From the NCBI RefSeq assembly GCF_022095675.1, contig NZ_JAHYSG010000012.1:1-64000 (forward strand): a stretch of 64,000 nucleotides of DNA. The letters are read 5' to 3'. A model generated the notes under the pieces. That model searched no databases and was not told the origin of the DNA. It saw nothing but the letters and a program-made list of their open reading frames with translations. Shown here piece by piece: positions 25,775-35,000 of the stretch (within the stretch, counting starts at the first letter, position 1; each line of letters opens with the position of its first letter). The DNA comes from Dactylosporangium sp. AC04546. GTDB lineage: Bacteria > Actinomycetota > Actinomycetes > Mycobacteriales > Micromonosporaceae. Position numbers and translations under genes: made by a program.

Positions 25775-26509
25775 GTGCGAAACACGGAGCGCCCTCCGAC
25801 CGCCGGGATTCTGGGCGATCAGCTCGTGCAGTCCGAGGTCCTCGAGGGCCTGGCGATGGCCAAGAACCACCGGAAGTGGTTCGTCGCGTTCGCCACTCCG
25901 TACCTGGGCGACCACCCGATCGAGGTCAGCGCCGGGCTCGGTGACTACGCTGCGGAGTGGCTGGAGCACGCGCCGCGCATGACGCTGACCGAGGCCGACG
26001 CGGGCCGCATCCTGGCGCTCAAGGAGCGGTTCTCCGCCAACCGGGACGTCACGGTCCGCGAGCTCATGCTGCCGAGCGACGACGCCGCCGACCACAGCGC
26101 CGCGGTCTCGTACAACGTGCTGGAGCACATCGAGGACGACATCGGCGCGCTGCGCACGATGCGGGCGATGGTCCGGCCGGGCGGCTACGTGGTGATCGTG
26201 GTGCCGGCGTTCCCGTTCGCGATGGGCCCGGCCGACATCGCCACCGGCCACGTCCGCCGCTACACCCGCAAGACGATGCGGGCCGCGCTGCTCGCCGCCG
26301 ACCTGCGGATCGAGCGGCTGCACTACGCCAACTCGCTGGGCCTCATCGGCTACTACGTGTCCACCTGCCTGCTGCGGCAGCTGCCGGGCCCCGGGCCGAT
26401 GGTGAAGTTCTACGACACCACCGTCGCCCCGGTGACCCGGCTCATGGAGCGCGTCGTGCGCCCGCCGTTCGGGCAGTCGGTCGTCGCGATCGCCCGCCGC
26501 CCGGACTGA
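25775..26509 (+). CDS. SAM-dependent methyltransferase, surface-glycan type
   Basis: The product is 244 residues from GTG 25775, with GAGGAG six bases upstream and a TAGCAT -10-like box at 25727. It has the methyltransferase-11 signature at AVSYNVLEHIEDDIGALRTM and RPGGYVVIVVP, while motif I (IEVSAGLGDY) is atypical, as often found in the branch encoded next to membrane glycosyltransferases. A long hydrophobic segment follows (SLGLIGYYVSTCLLRQ), suggesting membrane association. With the divergent GT-C-like protein it may modify a lipid-linked glycan; substrate unknown. Confidence 0.8.
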   Translation: MRNTERPPTAGILGDQLVQSEVLEGLAMAKNHRKWFVAFATPYLGDHPIEVSAGLGDYAAEWLEHAPRMTLTEADAGRILALKERFSANRDVTVRELMLPSDDAADHSAAVSYNVLEHIEDDIGALRTMRAMVRPGGYVVIVVPAFPFAMGPADIATGHVRRYTRKTMRAALLAADLRIERLHYANSLGLIGYYVSTCLLRQLPGPGPMVKFYDTTVAPVTRLMERVVRPPFGQSVVAIARRPD

Positions 26510-26530
26510 TGCCCGGACTGATGCCCGGCC

Positions 26531-28702
26531 CTACGTCAGCCTGAAGTAGTCCAGGTTGAAGCCGCCGGTCTCGCAGTACACCGTGACGATCTGATCCCCG
26601 GCGGCCAGCGTCACCGGGACGTGCACGGAGCCGTAGCTGCCCCACCCGCCGGTGTCCGGCACCGACGCGGTGGCCAGGACCGCGCCCGCGGCGTCGCGGA
26701 AGGACACGGCGTCGGGCACGACGGCACCGGTCCCGGTGGCCACCCGCAGCTCCAGGTCGTACGTGCCGGCCTGGGCCACGTCGACGCGGTACTGCAGCCA
26801 GTTCCCCGGCGCGGTCCAGCCGACGTTCTTGCCGCCGCTGGCGCTCGCGTTGTTCTCGATGAAGTTGGCCCCGCCGTCGGTCCAGCCGTGCTGGGCGGTG
26901 TACGCCTCGGCCTCGACGACCGCGCCGACCGGCGCCCCGTGCGGCCGGACGGTCACGTGGACCGTGACCCGGTCGCTGGCCACGCCATCGGTCACTGTGA
27001 ACGTCAGGTCCTGGGTGCCGGCGACCGTGGGCCGCAGGGTGACCACGCCGGTCGTCCCGTCGAGGCTCACTCCGCCGGGCAGGTCGGTGGCGTAGTAGGC
27101 GAGCCGGTCGCGGTCCCGGTCGGTGGCGGTGAGCCGCACCTGGGTGGTGCCGTACTGGTCGGCGACCACGTCGCCCACCGGCGCGAACGTTGGCGCGTGG
27201 TTGCCGTGGGCCCGCGGGAGGTCCGGCGTCCAGCGCAGGGTCGCGTAGGAGCGGGCCGGGACCGTGGCGACGAACGACTCGCCGGCGACCGTGACCCGCA
27301 CCCGGGCCGCGGTGTCCCGGGCGTTGCCGACGACGGCGACGAAGTGCCCGTCGCGGTCGCGGAATGCCACGTTGCTCACGCCGTCACTGGTCGCGCTGGA
27401 CTGCAGGCGGGTGTAGGACGGGTCGAGGTACCGCGCGAACTGCCCCATGGCGTAGAGCTCGTCGCGGACGGTGTACGTGCGGGCGGCCGTGTCGACCTTC
27501 ACGAGGCGGTTCGGCCACTTCGTGGTCGCCGCGACCTGGTCCCAGTCGACGTTGTTGTCCCGCGCGGGCGTCCAGTGCAGCGTGCCGCCGTCCTGGTCGG
27601 TGGCCTGCGCCCACATGACGTACGAGCTGGCGTCGAGCCGGAAGTAGCTCAGGATCGTCGCCGGGTCGAGGTCGCTCGTCTCGGTCATGTGCACCGGCTT
27701 GCCGGTCTGCTCGTAGGCGTCGCGCATGACCGTCGGGTCGCCCCAGTACGGGTGGAAGGCGATCGCGTCGGCCGCCCGCCGGGCCGCCGGGTCGTCGAGG
27801 ACCCGGTAGTAGTTCTTGGTCTCGGTGCTGTTCGGGTCGCGCCAGTCCCAGAAGTTGAAGTCGTGGATGTACAGGTCGACCTGGGACAGCCGGCGCTTGA
27901 TCGCGACGGCGAGCCGCTGCTGCTGGGCGACGGAGATGTCCATGGCGGGGTAGACGACGTCCATGCCCGGCTCGTTGAGCAGCGTCAGGGCGTCGACCCG
28001 GATGCCGTGGCGGGCGTAGGCCTCGACGTACTTGGCGTAGTAGCGGGCGAAGACGTCGACGCACTCGTCGCGCAGCTTGCCGACCTGGTAGTGGTCGGTC
28101 GTGCTGCCCGGCTTGAGGGCGACCTCGCCGAGGAACTTGTTGTTGGTCTTCATCCAGGCCGGGGCGCTCCAGGCCGAGGCGAAGAAGGTGGCCTTCGGGT
28201 TGTACTTCTGGATCAGCTTGACCGTGTCGACGATGTGCAGGTCGATGTCGCGCTGGATCGAGAAGTACCGCAGGTCCCAGTCCTCGGCGACGCCGGCGGG
28301 CAGGTCGTCGTAGGACCAGAACGGCAGGTGCTCGATCAGGTCCGGGCTGCCGATGGTGAGCCGGAACCGGTCCAGGCCGGCGCCCGTGCGCGGGTCGACG
28401 AGCAGCCGGATCGCGTCCTCACGCTGGGCGGGCGTGAGCTTCCAGAGGTTCGACACGCTGGTCTCGTCGATGGAGAAGCCGATCCCGCTGTACCGCTGGC
28501 GGGCCTGGCTCGGGTCGATGACGACCGTCGCGTCCGACGGGCCGTCCTTGGTGATGCCGGTCAGCGGCTGCCAGTGCTGGCCGGCGGCGGAGTAGGTGGC
28601 ACTGACGGCGGGGGCGGGCCGGGGTCCGCCGGCCGATGCCGGTGCCTGGGCTGCGAGCAGGGTCGTTGTGACGGCTAGCGCCACGGTCAGGGTTCGCCTC
28701 AC
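26531..28702 (-). CDS. Secreted GH30-family glycoside hydrolase with cadherin-like and CBM6 domains
   Basis: The product is 723 residues from GTG 28702, with GAGGAGGC upstream; an ATG at 28747 lies in the promoter region. A signal peptide (TLTVALAVTTTLLAAQAPAS) precedes the (beta/alpha)8 GH30 domain, ~40-480. The acid/base is Glu ~242 in LLNEPG and the nucleophile Glu ~339 in MTETSD. A cadherin-like or Ig-like module (~500-590) with repeated TDRDRDRLAYYATDLPGGV features precedes a C-terminal CBM6-type module (GNWLQYRVDVAQAGTYDLEL). GH30 enzymes cut beta-1,6-glucan, glucuronoxylan or other beta-linked sugars; which one is not readable. Confidence 0.85.
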   Translation of the reverse strand: MRRTLTVALAVTTTLLAAQAPASAGGPRPAPAVSATYSAAGQHWQPLTGITKDGPSDATVVIDPSQARQRYSGIGFSIDETSVSNLWKLTPAQREDAIRLLVDPRTGAGLDRFRLTIGSPDLIEHLPFWSYDDLPAGVAEDWDLRYFSIQRDIDLHIVDTVKLIQKYNPKATFFASAWSAPAWMKTNNKFLGEVALKPGSTTDHYQVGKLRDECVDVFARYYAKYVEAYARHGIRVDALTLLNEPGMDVVYPAMDISVAQQQRLAVAIKRRLSQVDLYIHDFNFWDWRDPNSTETKNYYRVLDDPAARRAADAIAFHPYWGDPTVMRDAYEQTGKPVHMTETSDLDPATILSYFRLDASSYVMWAQATDQDGGTLHWTPARDNNVDWDQVAATTKWPNRLVKVDTAARTYTVRDELYAMGQFARYLDPSYTRLQSSATSDGVSNVAFRDRDGHFVAVVGNARDTAARVRVTVAGESFVATVPARSYATLRWTPDLPRAHGNHAPTFAPVGDVVADQYGTTQVRLTATDRDRDRLAYYATDLPGGVSLDGTTGVVTLRPTVAGTQDLTFTVTDGVASDRVTVHVTVRPHGAPVGAVVEAEAYTAQHGWTDGGANFIENNASASGGKNVGWTAPGNWLQYRVDVAQAGTYDLELRVATGTGAVVPDAVSFRDAAGAVLATASVPDTGGWGSYGSVHVPVTLAAGDQIVTVYCETGGFNLDYFRLT

Positions 28703-28790
28703 GGCGCCTCCTCGGGTGCGGGGCTGGGCGGTGGGACCCGGGGACATCGTTCTTTATACACGCGTCAATATAAGTCGTGAACAAAGTCGT
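28703..28790. promoter_or_regulatory. Divergent promoter region of the GH30 and condensation-protein genes
   Basis: This 88-bp gap is much more AT-rich than its surroundings. TATAAA on the minus strand (28754-28759) with TTCACG 17 bases before it could be the GH30 promoter. A direct repeat AAGTCGT (28772-28778 and 28784-28790) precedes the other start codon. Confidence 0.45.
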
Positions 28791-30026
28791 ATGATCAGTC
28801 CCGTGGAGCGCATCCTGGAGCGCGTCGTGGTCCCGTTCGCCGGCCGTACCGGCGGTGCGGGCGGGTTGACCTGGGGCCAGCAGCAGGTCTGGTCGGCGAT
28901 GCGGGAGATCGGCTCGTCACTGCCGATCGGCGGGGTCGTGCCGGTGGTCGACGGGCGCACGGTCGAGGACTTCGCGGCCGAGCTGCGCTACCACACGCTT
29001 CGCCACCCGTCGATACGCACCCACCTGCGCCCCTCCCCCGGCGGCGGCTGGACGCAGGAGACCTTCGGCGCCGGGGAGGCGGTGCTGCACGTCCTCGAGG
29101 CGCCCGACGACCCCGCGGCGGCCGCCGCGGGGCTGGCCGACCGCTGGCGGGACGAGCCGTTCGACCACGAGCGCGAGTGGTGGCTGCGGATGGGCGTGGT
29201 CTGCCGCTCCGGCGCCCCGACCCACGTCGTCGCCATCATGTCGCACCTGGCGGCGGACCTCGGCGGGGTACAGGTGATGATGCGGGACCTGGAAACCCGG
29301 GCCGAGGGGCCGGTGGTGTCGCCGATCGAGGTGTGGGAGCGCCAGCAGGAGCCGTCCGCCCGGCGGCACACCGCGGCGGCGATGCGGCACTGGGAGACGC
29401 ACCTGCGGGCCGTCCCCGCGCGCCGCCTCCCGCCGCCGGTCGACCGGGGCGAGCCGCGCTACCTGCGGCTGGTCCGGCCGTCCCCGGCGCTGTACCGCGG
29501 CGCCTCCGCGATGGCCGCCCGGCTCGCCGCCGACCCGGCGTGGGTGCTGCTGGCGGCGTTCGCGGCCGCGTGGGACGGCGTGGCCGGCGGGCCGCTCGTG
29601 GCCGAGGCGATCATCGGCAACCGGTTCCGGCCCGGGCTGGCCGACGTCGTGTCGCCGATGACCCAGAACGGCCTGATCGTGCTCGACGCTGCCGCCCGGG
29701 ATCCGCAGGACCTCGTCGCCCGGGCCCGGACGGCGTCGATGAGCGCCTCCAAGCACGCCTACTACGACCCCGCCGCCCGGCTCGACCTCCTCGCCCGCCT
29801 CCCGGTCGAGCTGGGCGTCTTCTACAACGACCGGCGCACGGGCGCGGCCGTGGCGGACGCGCCGCACACGGTCACCCGGGAGCCGATGCGCTTCTTCAAC
29901 GAGAAGCTCATGGTCAACCTCGACGACACCGGCGTCGTCGTGGAGTTCGACACCCGGCACATCGCCGAGGCCGACGTCCTGCGCATGCTGACCGCGATGG
30001 AGGCGTTCGTCCTCAGCACTCGATGA
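28791..30026 (+). CDS. Stand-alone condensation-domain-like protein
   Basis: The product is 411 residues. [20 protein letters not shown] at the start and the catalytic-position segment [11 protein letters not shown] (S151-H152 to D156) resemble the NRPS condensation fold, but the first His of HHxxxDG is replaced by Ser and the final Gly pattern is loose. Later [16 protein letters not shown] and VFYNDRR are also typical of condensation-like enzymes. No adenylation, carrier or thioesterase domain is nearby, so this is a freestanding amide- or ester-forming enzyme, or a degenerate one. A GTG at 28803 is an alternative start. The stop overlaps the convergent sdaA stop by 14 bases. Confidence 0.75.
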   Translation: MISPVERILERVVVPFAGRTGGAGGLTWGQQQVWSAMREIGSSLPIGGVVPVVDGRTVEDFAAELRYHTLRHPSIRTHLRPSPGGGWTQETFGAGEAVLHVLEAPDDPAAAAAGLADRWRDEPFDHEREWWLRMGVVCRSGAPTHVVAIMSHLAADLGGVQVMMRDLETRAEGPVVSPIEVWERQQEPSARRHTAAAMRHWETHLRAVPARRLPPPVDRGEPRYLRLVRPSPALYRGASAMAARLAADPAWVLLAAFAAAWDGVAGGPLVAEAIIGNRFRPGLADVVSPMTQNGLIVLDAAARDPQDLVARARTASMSASKHAYYDPAARLDLLARLPVELGVFYNDRRTGAAVADAPHTVTREPMRFFNEKLMVNLDDTGVVVEFDTRHIAEADVLRMLTAMEAFVLSTR

Positions 30027-31335
30027 CGGTCACCGCGAGCCCGCCGCGCGCCGTCTCCTTGTACTTCGTCGACATGTCCCGCCCGGTCTCGCGCATGGTC
30101 CTGATCGCCTTGTCGAGCGTGACCTTGTGTTCGCCGGTACCGTTGCGGGCCAGGCGGGCGGCGTTGATCGCCTTCACGCTCGCGATGGCGTTGCGCTCGA
30201 TGCAGGGGATCTGCACGAGGCCGCCCACCGGGTCGCAGGTCAGGCCCAGGTTGTGCTCCAGGCCGATCTCGGCCGCGTTCTCCACCTGCTCGGGTGTGCC
30301 GCCGAGCACCTCGCACAGGCCGGCCGCGGCCATCGCGCACGCCGAGCCGACCTCGCCCTGGCAGCCGACCTCGGCGCCGGAGATCGACGCGCCGCCCTTG
30401 ATGAGGATGCCCACCGCCGCGGCCGTGAGCAGGAACCGCTCGACGCCGTCGGCCGACGCCCCGGGCACGAACCGCGTGTAGTAGTGCAGCACCGCCGGGA
30501 TGATGCCGGCCGCGCCGTTGGTCGGCGCCGTGACGATCCGGCCGCCGGCCGCGTTCTCCTCGTTGACCGCCAGGGCGAACAGGTTCACCCAGTCCATGAC
30601 CCGCAGCGGGTCGGGGTTCTCGGCGTCGGCCTTGAGGTCGCGGTACAGCGCGGGCGCCCGGCGCGGCACCCGCAGGCCGCCCGGCAGGACACCCTCGCGG
30701 TGGCAGCCCCGCTCGACGCAGGCCTGCATGACGGCCCACAGCTCGCCCAGGCCCGCGCTGATCTCCGCGTCGGTCCGCCAGGCCCGCTCGTTGACCCGCA
30801 TCACCCCGCTGACCGGCAGCCCGGTCTCCCGGCAGGCGCTGAGCAGCTCGGCGCCGGTGCCGAACGGGTGCGGCAGCTCGGTCGTGTCGGGCACGATCCC
30901 GGAGGGCCCGGTGACGAACCCGCCACCCACGGAGAAGTACGTGCGCTCGGCGACCAGCTCCCCCGCCGGGCCCCAGGCCCGGAAGATCATCCCGTTGGGG
31001 TGCTCCGGCAGCGACCGCCGCCGGTGCAGCACGAGGTCGTCGTCCTGGTCGAACGGCACGAGCTGCCCACTCGGCAGCCGCAGCTGCCCGGTGACCCACT
31101 CGGCGTCGACGTCGACCGTCGCGGGGTCCTCCCCCTGCAGCCCGAGGATGACGGCCTTGGCCGACCCGTGCCCGTGCCCGGTGGCCCCGAGCGACCCGAA
31201 GAGCTCGGCCTTGATCCGCGCGACGGGCCGGTCGAGCTGCCGCGCGAACATGGCCGCGGCGCGCATCGGCCCGACGGTGTGGGACGAGGAGGGCCCGATG
31301 CCCACGCTGTACAGATCGAACACGCTCAACGCCAT
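30013..31335 (-). CDS. sdaA: L-serine ammonia-lyase (iron-sulfur type)
   Basis: The product is 440 residues, fused alpha and beta domains as in most actinobacteria. It deaminates L-serine to pyruvate and ammonia using a [4Fe-4S] cluster. The opening [20 protein letters not shown] and the cluster/active-site stretch [20 protein letters not shown], with later [17 protein letters not shown], are hallmarks. ATG 31335 has AAGGAG upstream. Its mRNA leader carries a tandem glycine riboswitch, so expression should follow glycine level, matching a role in serine and glycine breakdown. Other genes of the glycine-cleavage pathway are not in the window. Confidence 0.95.
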   Translation of the reverse strand: MALSVFDLYSVGIGPSSSHTVGPMRAAAMFARQLDRPVARIKAELFGSLGATGHGHGSAKAVILGLQGEDPATVDVDAEWVTGQLRLPSGQLVPFDQDDDLVLHRRRSLPEHPNGMIFRAWGPAGELVAERTYFSVGGGFVTGPSGIVPDTTELPHPFGTGAELLSACRETGLPVSGVMRVNERAWRTDAEISAGLGELWAVMQACVERGCHREGVLPGGLRVPRRAPALYRDLKADAENPDPLRVMDWVNLFALAVNEENAAGGRIVTAPTNGAAGIIPAVLHYYTRFVPGASADGVERFLLTAAAVGILIKGGASISGAEVGCQGEVGSACAMAAAGLCEVLGGTPEQVENAAEIGLEHNLGLTCDPVGGLVQIPCIERNAIASVKAINAARLARNGTGEHKVTLDKAIRTMRETGRDMSTKYKETARGGLAVTVIEC

Positions 31336-31337
31336 GC

Positions 31338-31361
31338 GGAGGCTCCTTCGCCCGGGCCTCC
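31338..31361 (-). promoter_or_regulatory. Putative expression-platform hairpin over the sdaA Shine-Dalgarno
   Basis: On the minus strand GGAGGC (31361-31356) can pair with GCCTCC (31343-31338). The loop and 3' arm hold AAGGAG (31347-31342). This would sequester the ribosome site directly after the riboswitch and before the ATG at 31335. Translation control is inferred. Confidence 0.5.
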
Positions 31362-31362
31362 C

Positions 31363-31553
31363 CGCTCTGTCATGGTTGCCTGAGAGCTTCACCGCCCTGT
31401 GCCGGGGGCGGCTTGCACCTTGGGCGCAGGGCGCGGATGCCCTGACTTTCCAGAGTCGCCTGACCGCGGCGGTACGGTTGCCTGAGAGATTCCCGGGGAG
31501 GGGATGTTGCTCCTTCGGCGCCCCGCAGGTGCCGGGATCTCTCCCGCCACGGC
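31363..31553 (-). promoter_or_regulatory. Tandem glycine riboswitch upstream of sdaA
   Basis: On the minus strand two glycine aptamers follow each other. The first starts GGGAGAGATCCC and contains CCGAAGGAGCAA, then AATCTCTCAGGCA; CTCTGG closes its helix. The second contains CCAAGGTGCAA, then AGCTCTCAGGCAACCATGACAGAG. The repeated CTCTCAGGCA segments are the signature core of this class. It precedes L-serine ammonia-lyase, and ATG 31335 lies 28 bases downstream. Confidence 0.95.
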
Positions 31554-31585
31554 TCGAACGGCGCGATATGCGGTTGTCGCAGGCG

Positions 31586-31615
31586 AGGCTAGGACCCCCG
31601 CCCTTCGCCAGTCAA
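31586..31615 (-). promoter_or_regulatory. Promoter of the riboswitch-sdaA transcript
   Basis: On the minus strand TTGACT (31615-31610) and TAGCCT (31591-31586) are 18 bases apart. The expected start near 31579 would leave about 26 bases before the aptamer. Confidence 0.65.
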
Positions 31616-31676
31616 GCTACCCGTTCGCCGCGGTTCCTACCCGATCGCCAGGCCCCCGGTTTTCCTACCACGTCCC

Positions 31677-31916
31677 TCAGGTGGTGCCGTGGGTGCTGTC
31701 GGTGCCGTGCAAGGGGCAGTCCGAGTCGTCCGAGCCGGTCGCGCAGGTGCAGCGGCCGTGCAGCGGGCACCAGCGGGCCGCGGCGTCGGTGCATGTCGGG
31801 AAGGCCGGGCTCCTCGGGCGGGCCGGGTCGCCGAGGAAGACCAGGGCGCCGAGCAGGAAGCCGGCGACCAGGGCCAGCATGTGGGTCGTCGCCAGGCCGG
31901 CGAAGGTGTCGAACAT
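31677..31916 (-). CDS. Small Cys-rich single-span membrane protein
   Basis: The product is 79 residues (MFDTFAGLATTHMLALVAGF onward). One hydrophobic helix covers residues ~11-29. The C-terminal half has five Cys residues and the pentapeptide CPLHG twice (WCPLHGRCTCAT, then DSDCPLHGTD), a pattern suited to metal binding. Third-position GC is very high, supporting real coding. No homologue is recognised. The GH87 gene, also on the minus strand, ends 147 bases upstream of its start. Confidence 0.55.
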   Translation of the reverse strand: MFDTFAGLATTHMLALVAGFLLGALVFLGDPARPRSPAFPTCTDAAARWCPLHGRCTCATGSDDSDCPLHGTDSTHGTT

Positions 31917-32010
31917 GCGCGGCCGTCCCTCGATCTCGCGCGTGTCCCTCGATCGTCGCGCGGCCGCGCAAGTCGCGCTGCCCCGGGGAACGGGCGGCGG
32001 CGGAACGCGG

Positions 32011-32050
32011 GCCGGCCGCCCCGGGTACAGGAGAACCCGGAGCGGCCGGC
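32011..32050 (-). terminator. Terminator hairpin downstream of the GH87 gene
   Basis: GCCGGCCGC (32011-32019) pairs with its complement at 32042-32050; an inner CCGGGT/ACCCGG stem extends it. It lies 13 bases after the GH87 stop. There is no U-run, as is frequent in high-GC species. Confidence 0.65.
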
Positions 32051-32063
32051 AGGAGCGGAGGAG

Positions 32064-35000
32064 CTATGGGGTCACGAACACGAACTGGGAGCCCGGTTCC
32101 TTCACCACGTCGCCCTGTGCGGAGTTGGTGACCTGGACGTTGGTCAGGGTCGCCTGGCCGCGGGCGCCGCTCATGGCGAGGATCCCGGAGCCGTTGTTGG
32201 ACTTGTCGATCTTCACGTTGGTGATCTGGGCGGTCATCGTTCCGCCGCCGGTCTTGAACTGGATGCCGTCGTAGGTCGAGTCGGAGATGTCGGTGTCGCG
32301 GATGATCACGCCCGGGATGTCCTTGCCCTGGGCGAACAGGGTGATCGCGCCGAACTCCTGCTGCTCACCCCAGAAGACGCCGCCGCAGCGGTACAGGCCG
32401 TTGTTGGCGATCGTCGTCGTGCCCGAGAAGGCCAGCGGGTTGTGGTCCGTGGCCAGCATGATGCCCGGGTAGTTCATGGTGTCGGAGATCAGGTTGTTCT
32501 CGATCCCGTTGCCGTAGCCGCCGTAGATGGCGATGCCGTTGGCGCGCCAGGGCAGCTGCACCGTGTTGTTCGTGAAGTGGTTGTCGTGGCCGATGTCGAC
32601 GGCCTGGTCCTTCACGAACGGGTTGGCCCACACCGCGAGCGAGTCGTCGCCGGTGGTGCGGAACGAGGAGTTGAACACCTTCGAGTTGCGGGTGCCGTTG
32701 GAGAAGTTGATGCCGTCGGCGAAGGTGTCGCGGATGCGCATGCCGCTGAACTCCAGGTTGTCGCCCGGGTTCCAGTAGGCCGGCGTGTCCGAGTAGTCGC
32801 GGCCGACCCAGGCGCCGACGTTGACGTGCTCGATCCACACGTTGCTGATCTTCGTGTTCTTGCCGAACCGGCCGTTGAGGCCGTGGCCGCGGTTGGCCCG
32901 GTTCTTGGTGGCGCCGAAGATCGCCAGGTCGGAGATCTGGGCGTTGTCCTCGATCTCGAAGCCGACGTTGCCCTCGTGCGGGTGGTTGATGTTGCCGGTG
33001 ACGTTCTGCGGCTCGGTGTCGGTGTACAGCTGCGTGTGCCACATGCCGGCGCCGCGGATCACGACGTTGCGGATGCCCAGCTGGTTGTACTGACCGCGGG
33101 TCGGGTCCGGCGTGAGGATCTTCTGCTCCTGCCGCCACTGGCCGGCCGGGATCCACACGCAGGAGATGACGCCGTTCTGGTCGTCGGTCACCGCGCGCTG
33201 GATCGCGGCGGTGTCGTCGAGCCCGTCGTTCGGCACCGCGCCGTAGGCCGTGATCGAGGTGCAGCCGGCGGGCTGGCTGAGCGCCGGCGCCACCTGCTCC
33301 AGGTCGATCAGGTCGAGGTAGTAGAACGACGCGGTGTCACCGGCGTCGCGCTGCAGCTTGAACCGCGTGCCCGCCGGGTACGAGGTGGGCAGCAGCGCGT
33401 GCGACTCGTCGAAGAGCCGCCGCGCGTTCGCCTGCGGCGAGTTCGACAGCGACTCGGTGTCGTCGGTCGTGCCGTACAGCCAGCTGAACTTCGACGACAG
33501 CGTGAGCTTCTGGACGAAGACGTCGTTGGCGTACAGGCTGATCGTGTAGTCCTGGCCGCCGCCGCTCGCCGAGTCGGGCACCGAGTTGCGCACGACGATC
33601 GAGTTGGCCTGGTTCGTCGAGGTGATCTGGACGTACTGCCCCTGCGATGTGAGGCGCACCGACGCCCGGCCCGAGGACTCGGTACCGAAGTTGGTGTGCC
33701 CGAACGTGCGCAGCGCGTCGGCGGTGACGAGCTGGCCCGTGTAGGTGCCGGCCTCCGCCTCGTAGGAGGTGTACGGCACCGCGGCGCCGCGCCCGACGAC
33801 GATCGACTGCGACATCGAGTTGTTCGTCTCGCTGGTCTCCGCCACGACGTTGGTGGCGTCGGCCGTGGCGACGATCGTGGCCCCGCCCGCTACGGCGGTC
33901 CAGGTACCGCTGATCGCCACGTTGACCGTCGCGCCGGCGGCGATCGAGGGGGTGTTGGTGTTCAGCGTGGTGGTGCCGACCGTCACCCGGGTCACCGTGG
34001 TCACCCCGGAGGCGGTGGTGCCGCGGTTGTTGACCGCGACCGTGAACGACACCGCGGCGCCGGCGGCCGGGCTGGCCGGGTTCGACGTGATGCCGACGAC
34101 CTGGAGGTCGGGGCCGGGCGCCTGGGCGACGACCAGCTGGGTCGGGGCGGTGAACGTGTTGTTGTCGTTGTTCTGCTCGACGACCGTGTTGGCCGGGTCG
34201 ACCGTGGCCGCCGCCGTGTAGCTGCCCATCGGGCGCTGGCCGGCGTTGACCGTCACCGTCGTGGAGGCGCCGGCGGCGAGCGCGCCGACGTTGGCCGTGC
34301 CGGCCAGCTGGCCGCCGAGGGTCGCGTTGACCGTGGTGGCGGGGGATCCGGCGGTACCGCTGTTCTGCACCGTGGCCGACAGCGTGATCGCGCTGGTCTC
34401 GTCCGGCGACGCCGGCGCCCAGGTGAGGTTGGTGACCCTCAGGTCCGGGTTGGGCGCCATCGTGCCGAACACCTGCAGCTCGGCGACCTGGCCGCCGGGC
34501 GCGCCGGTGTTGCTGAAGATCTGCAGCTGCACGTCGGCGGTCCGGGCGGTGACCGGGATCGTGATCGTGTTCTGGTTGCCCGGGCTGAAGTTGTAGTCGG
34601 TCCGCGCGACGAGCGAGGTGTAGCCGGTCGCCGACTGCTCCCGCCCGAGCACCTGCATGGCCTGGGTACGCGCGCCCCACGCCGAGTCCGGGTTGAGCTT
34701 CACGACGACCGAGGTGATGTCCGCGTTGGCCCCGAGCTTCAGGGTCAGCGTCCCCGGGAAGCCGTTCGACTCCCAGTAGGTGCCGAGCTGGCCGTCGTTG
34801 GCGTTGGCCGCGGTGAACGTGAACACCGACGACGACGCCTCGATCGGCTTGCCGGGCGCCAGGTTGGAGCCCTGCGGCGGGTTGGTGCCGGTGCGGGTGA
34901 CGGTGTTGCTCGGCGCCGACTCGTTGCCGGCGGCGTCACTGGCCCGCACGACGTACGCGACGGTCGCGGTGTCGGGCTGGCTGTCGGTGTAGGTCAGCAC

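Noticed and set aside
23861..26323. 820-codon minus-strand frame joining the membrane protein with the methyltransferase antisense
   Set aside because: The first ~227 codons are antisense to the methyltransferase; the real start is GTG 25642.
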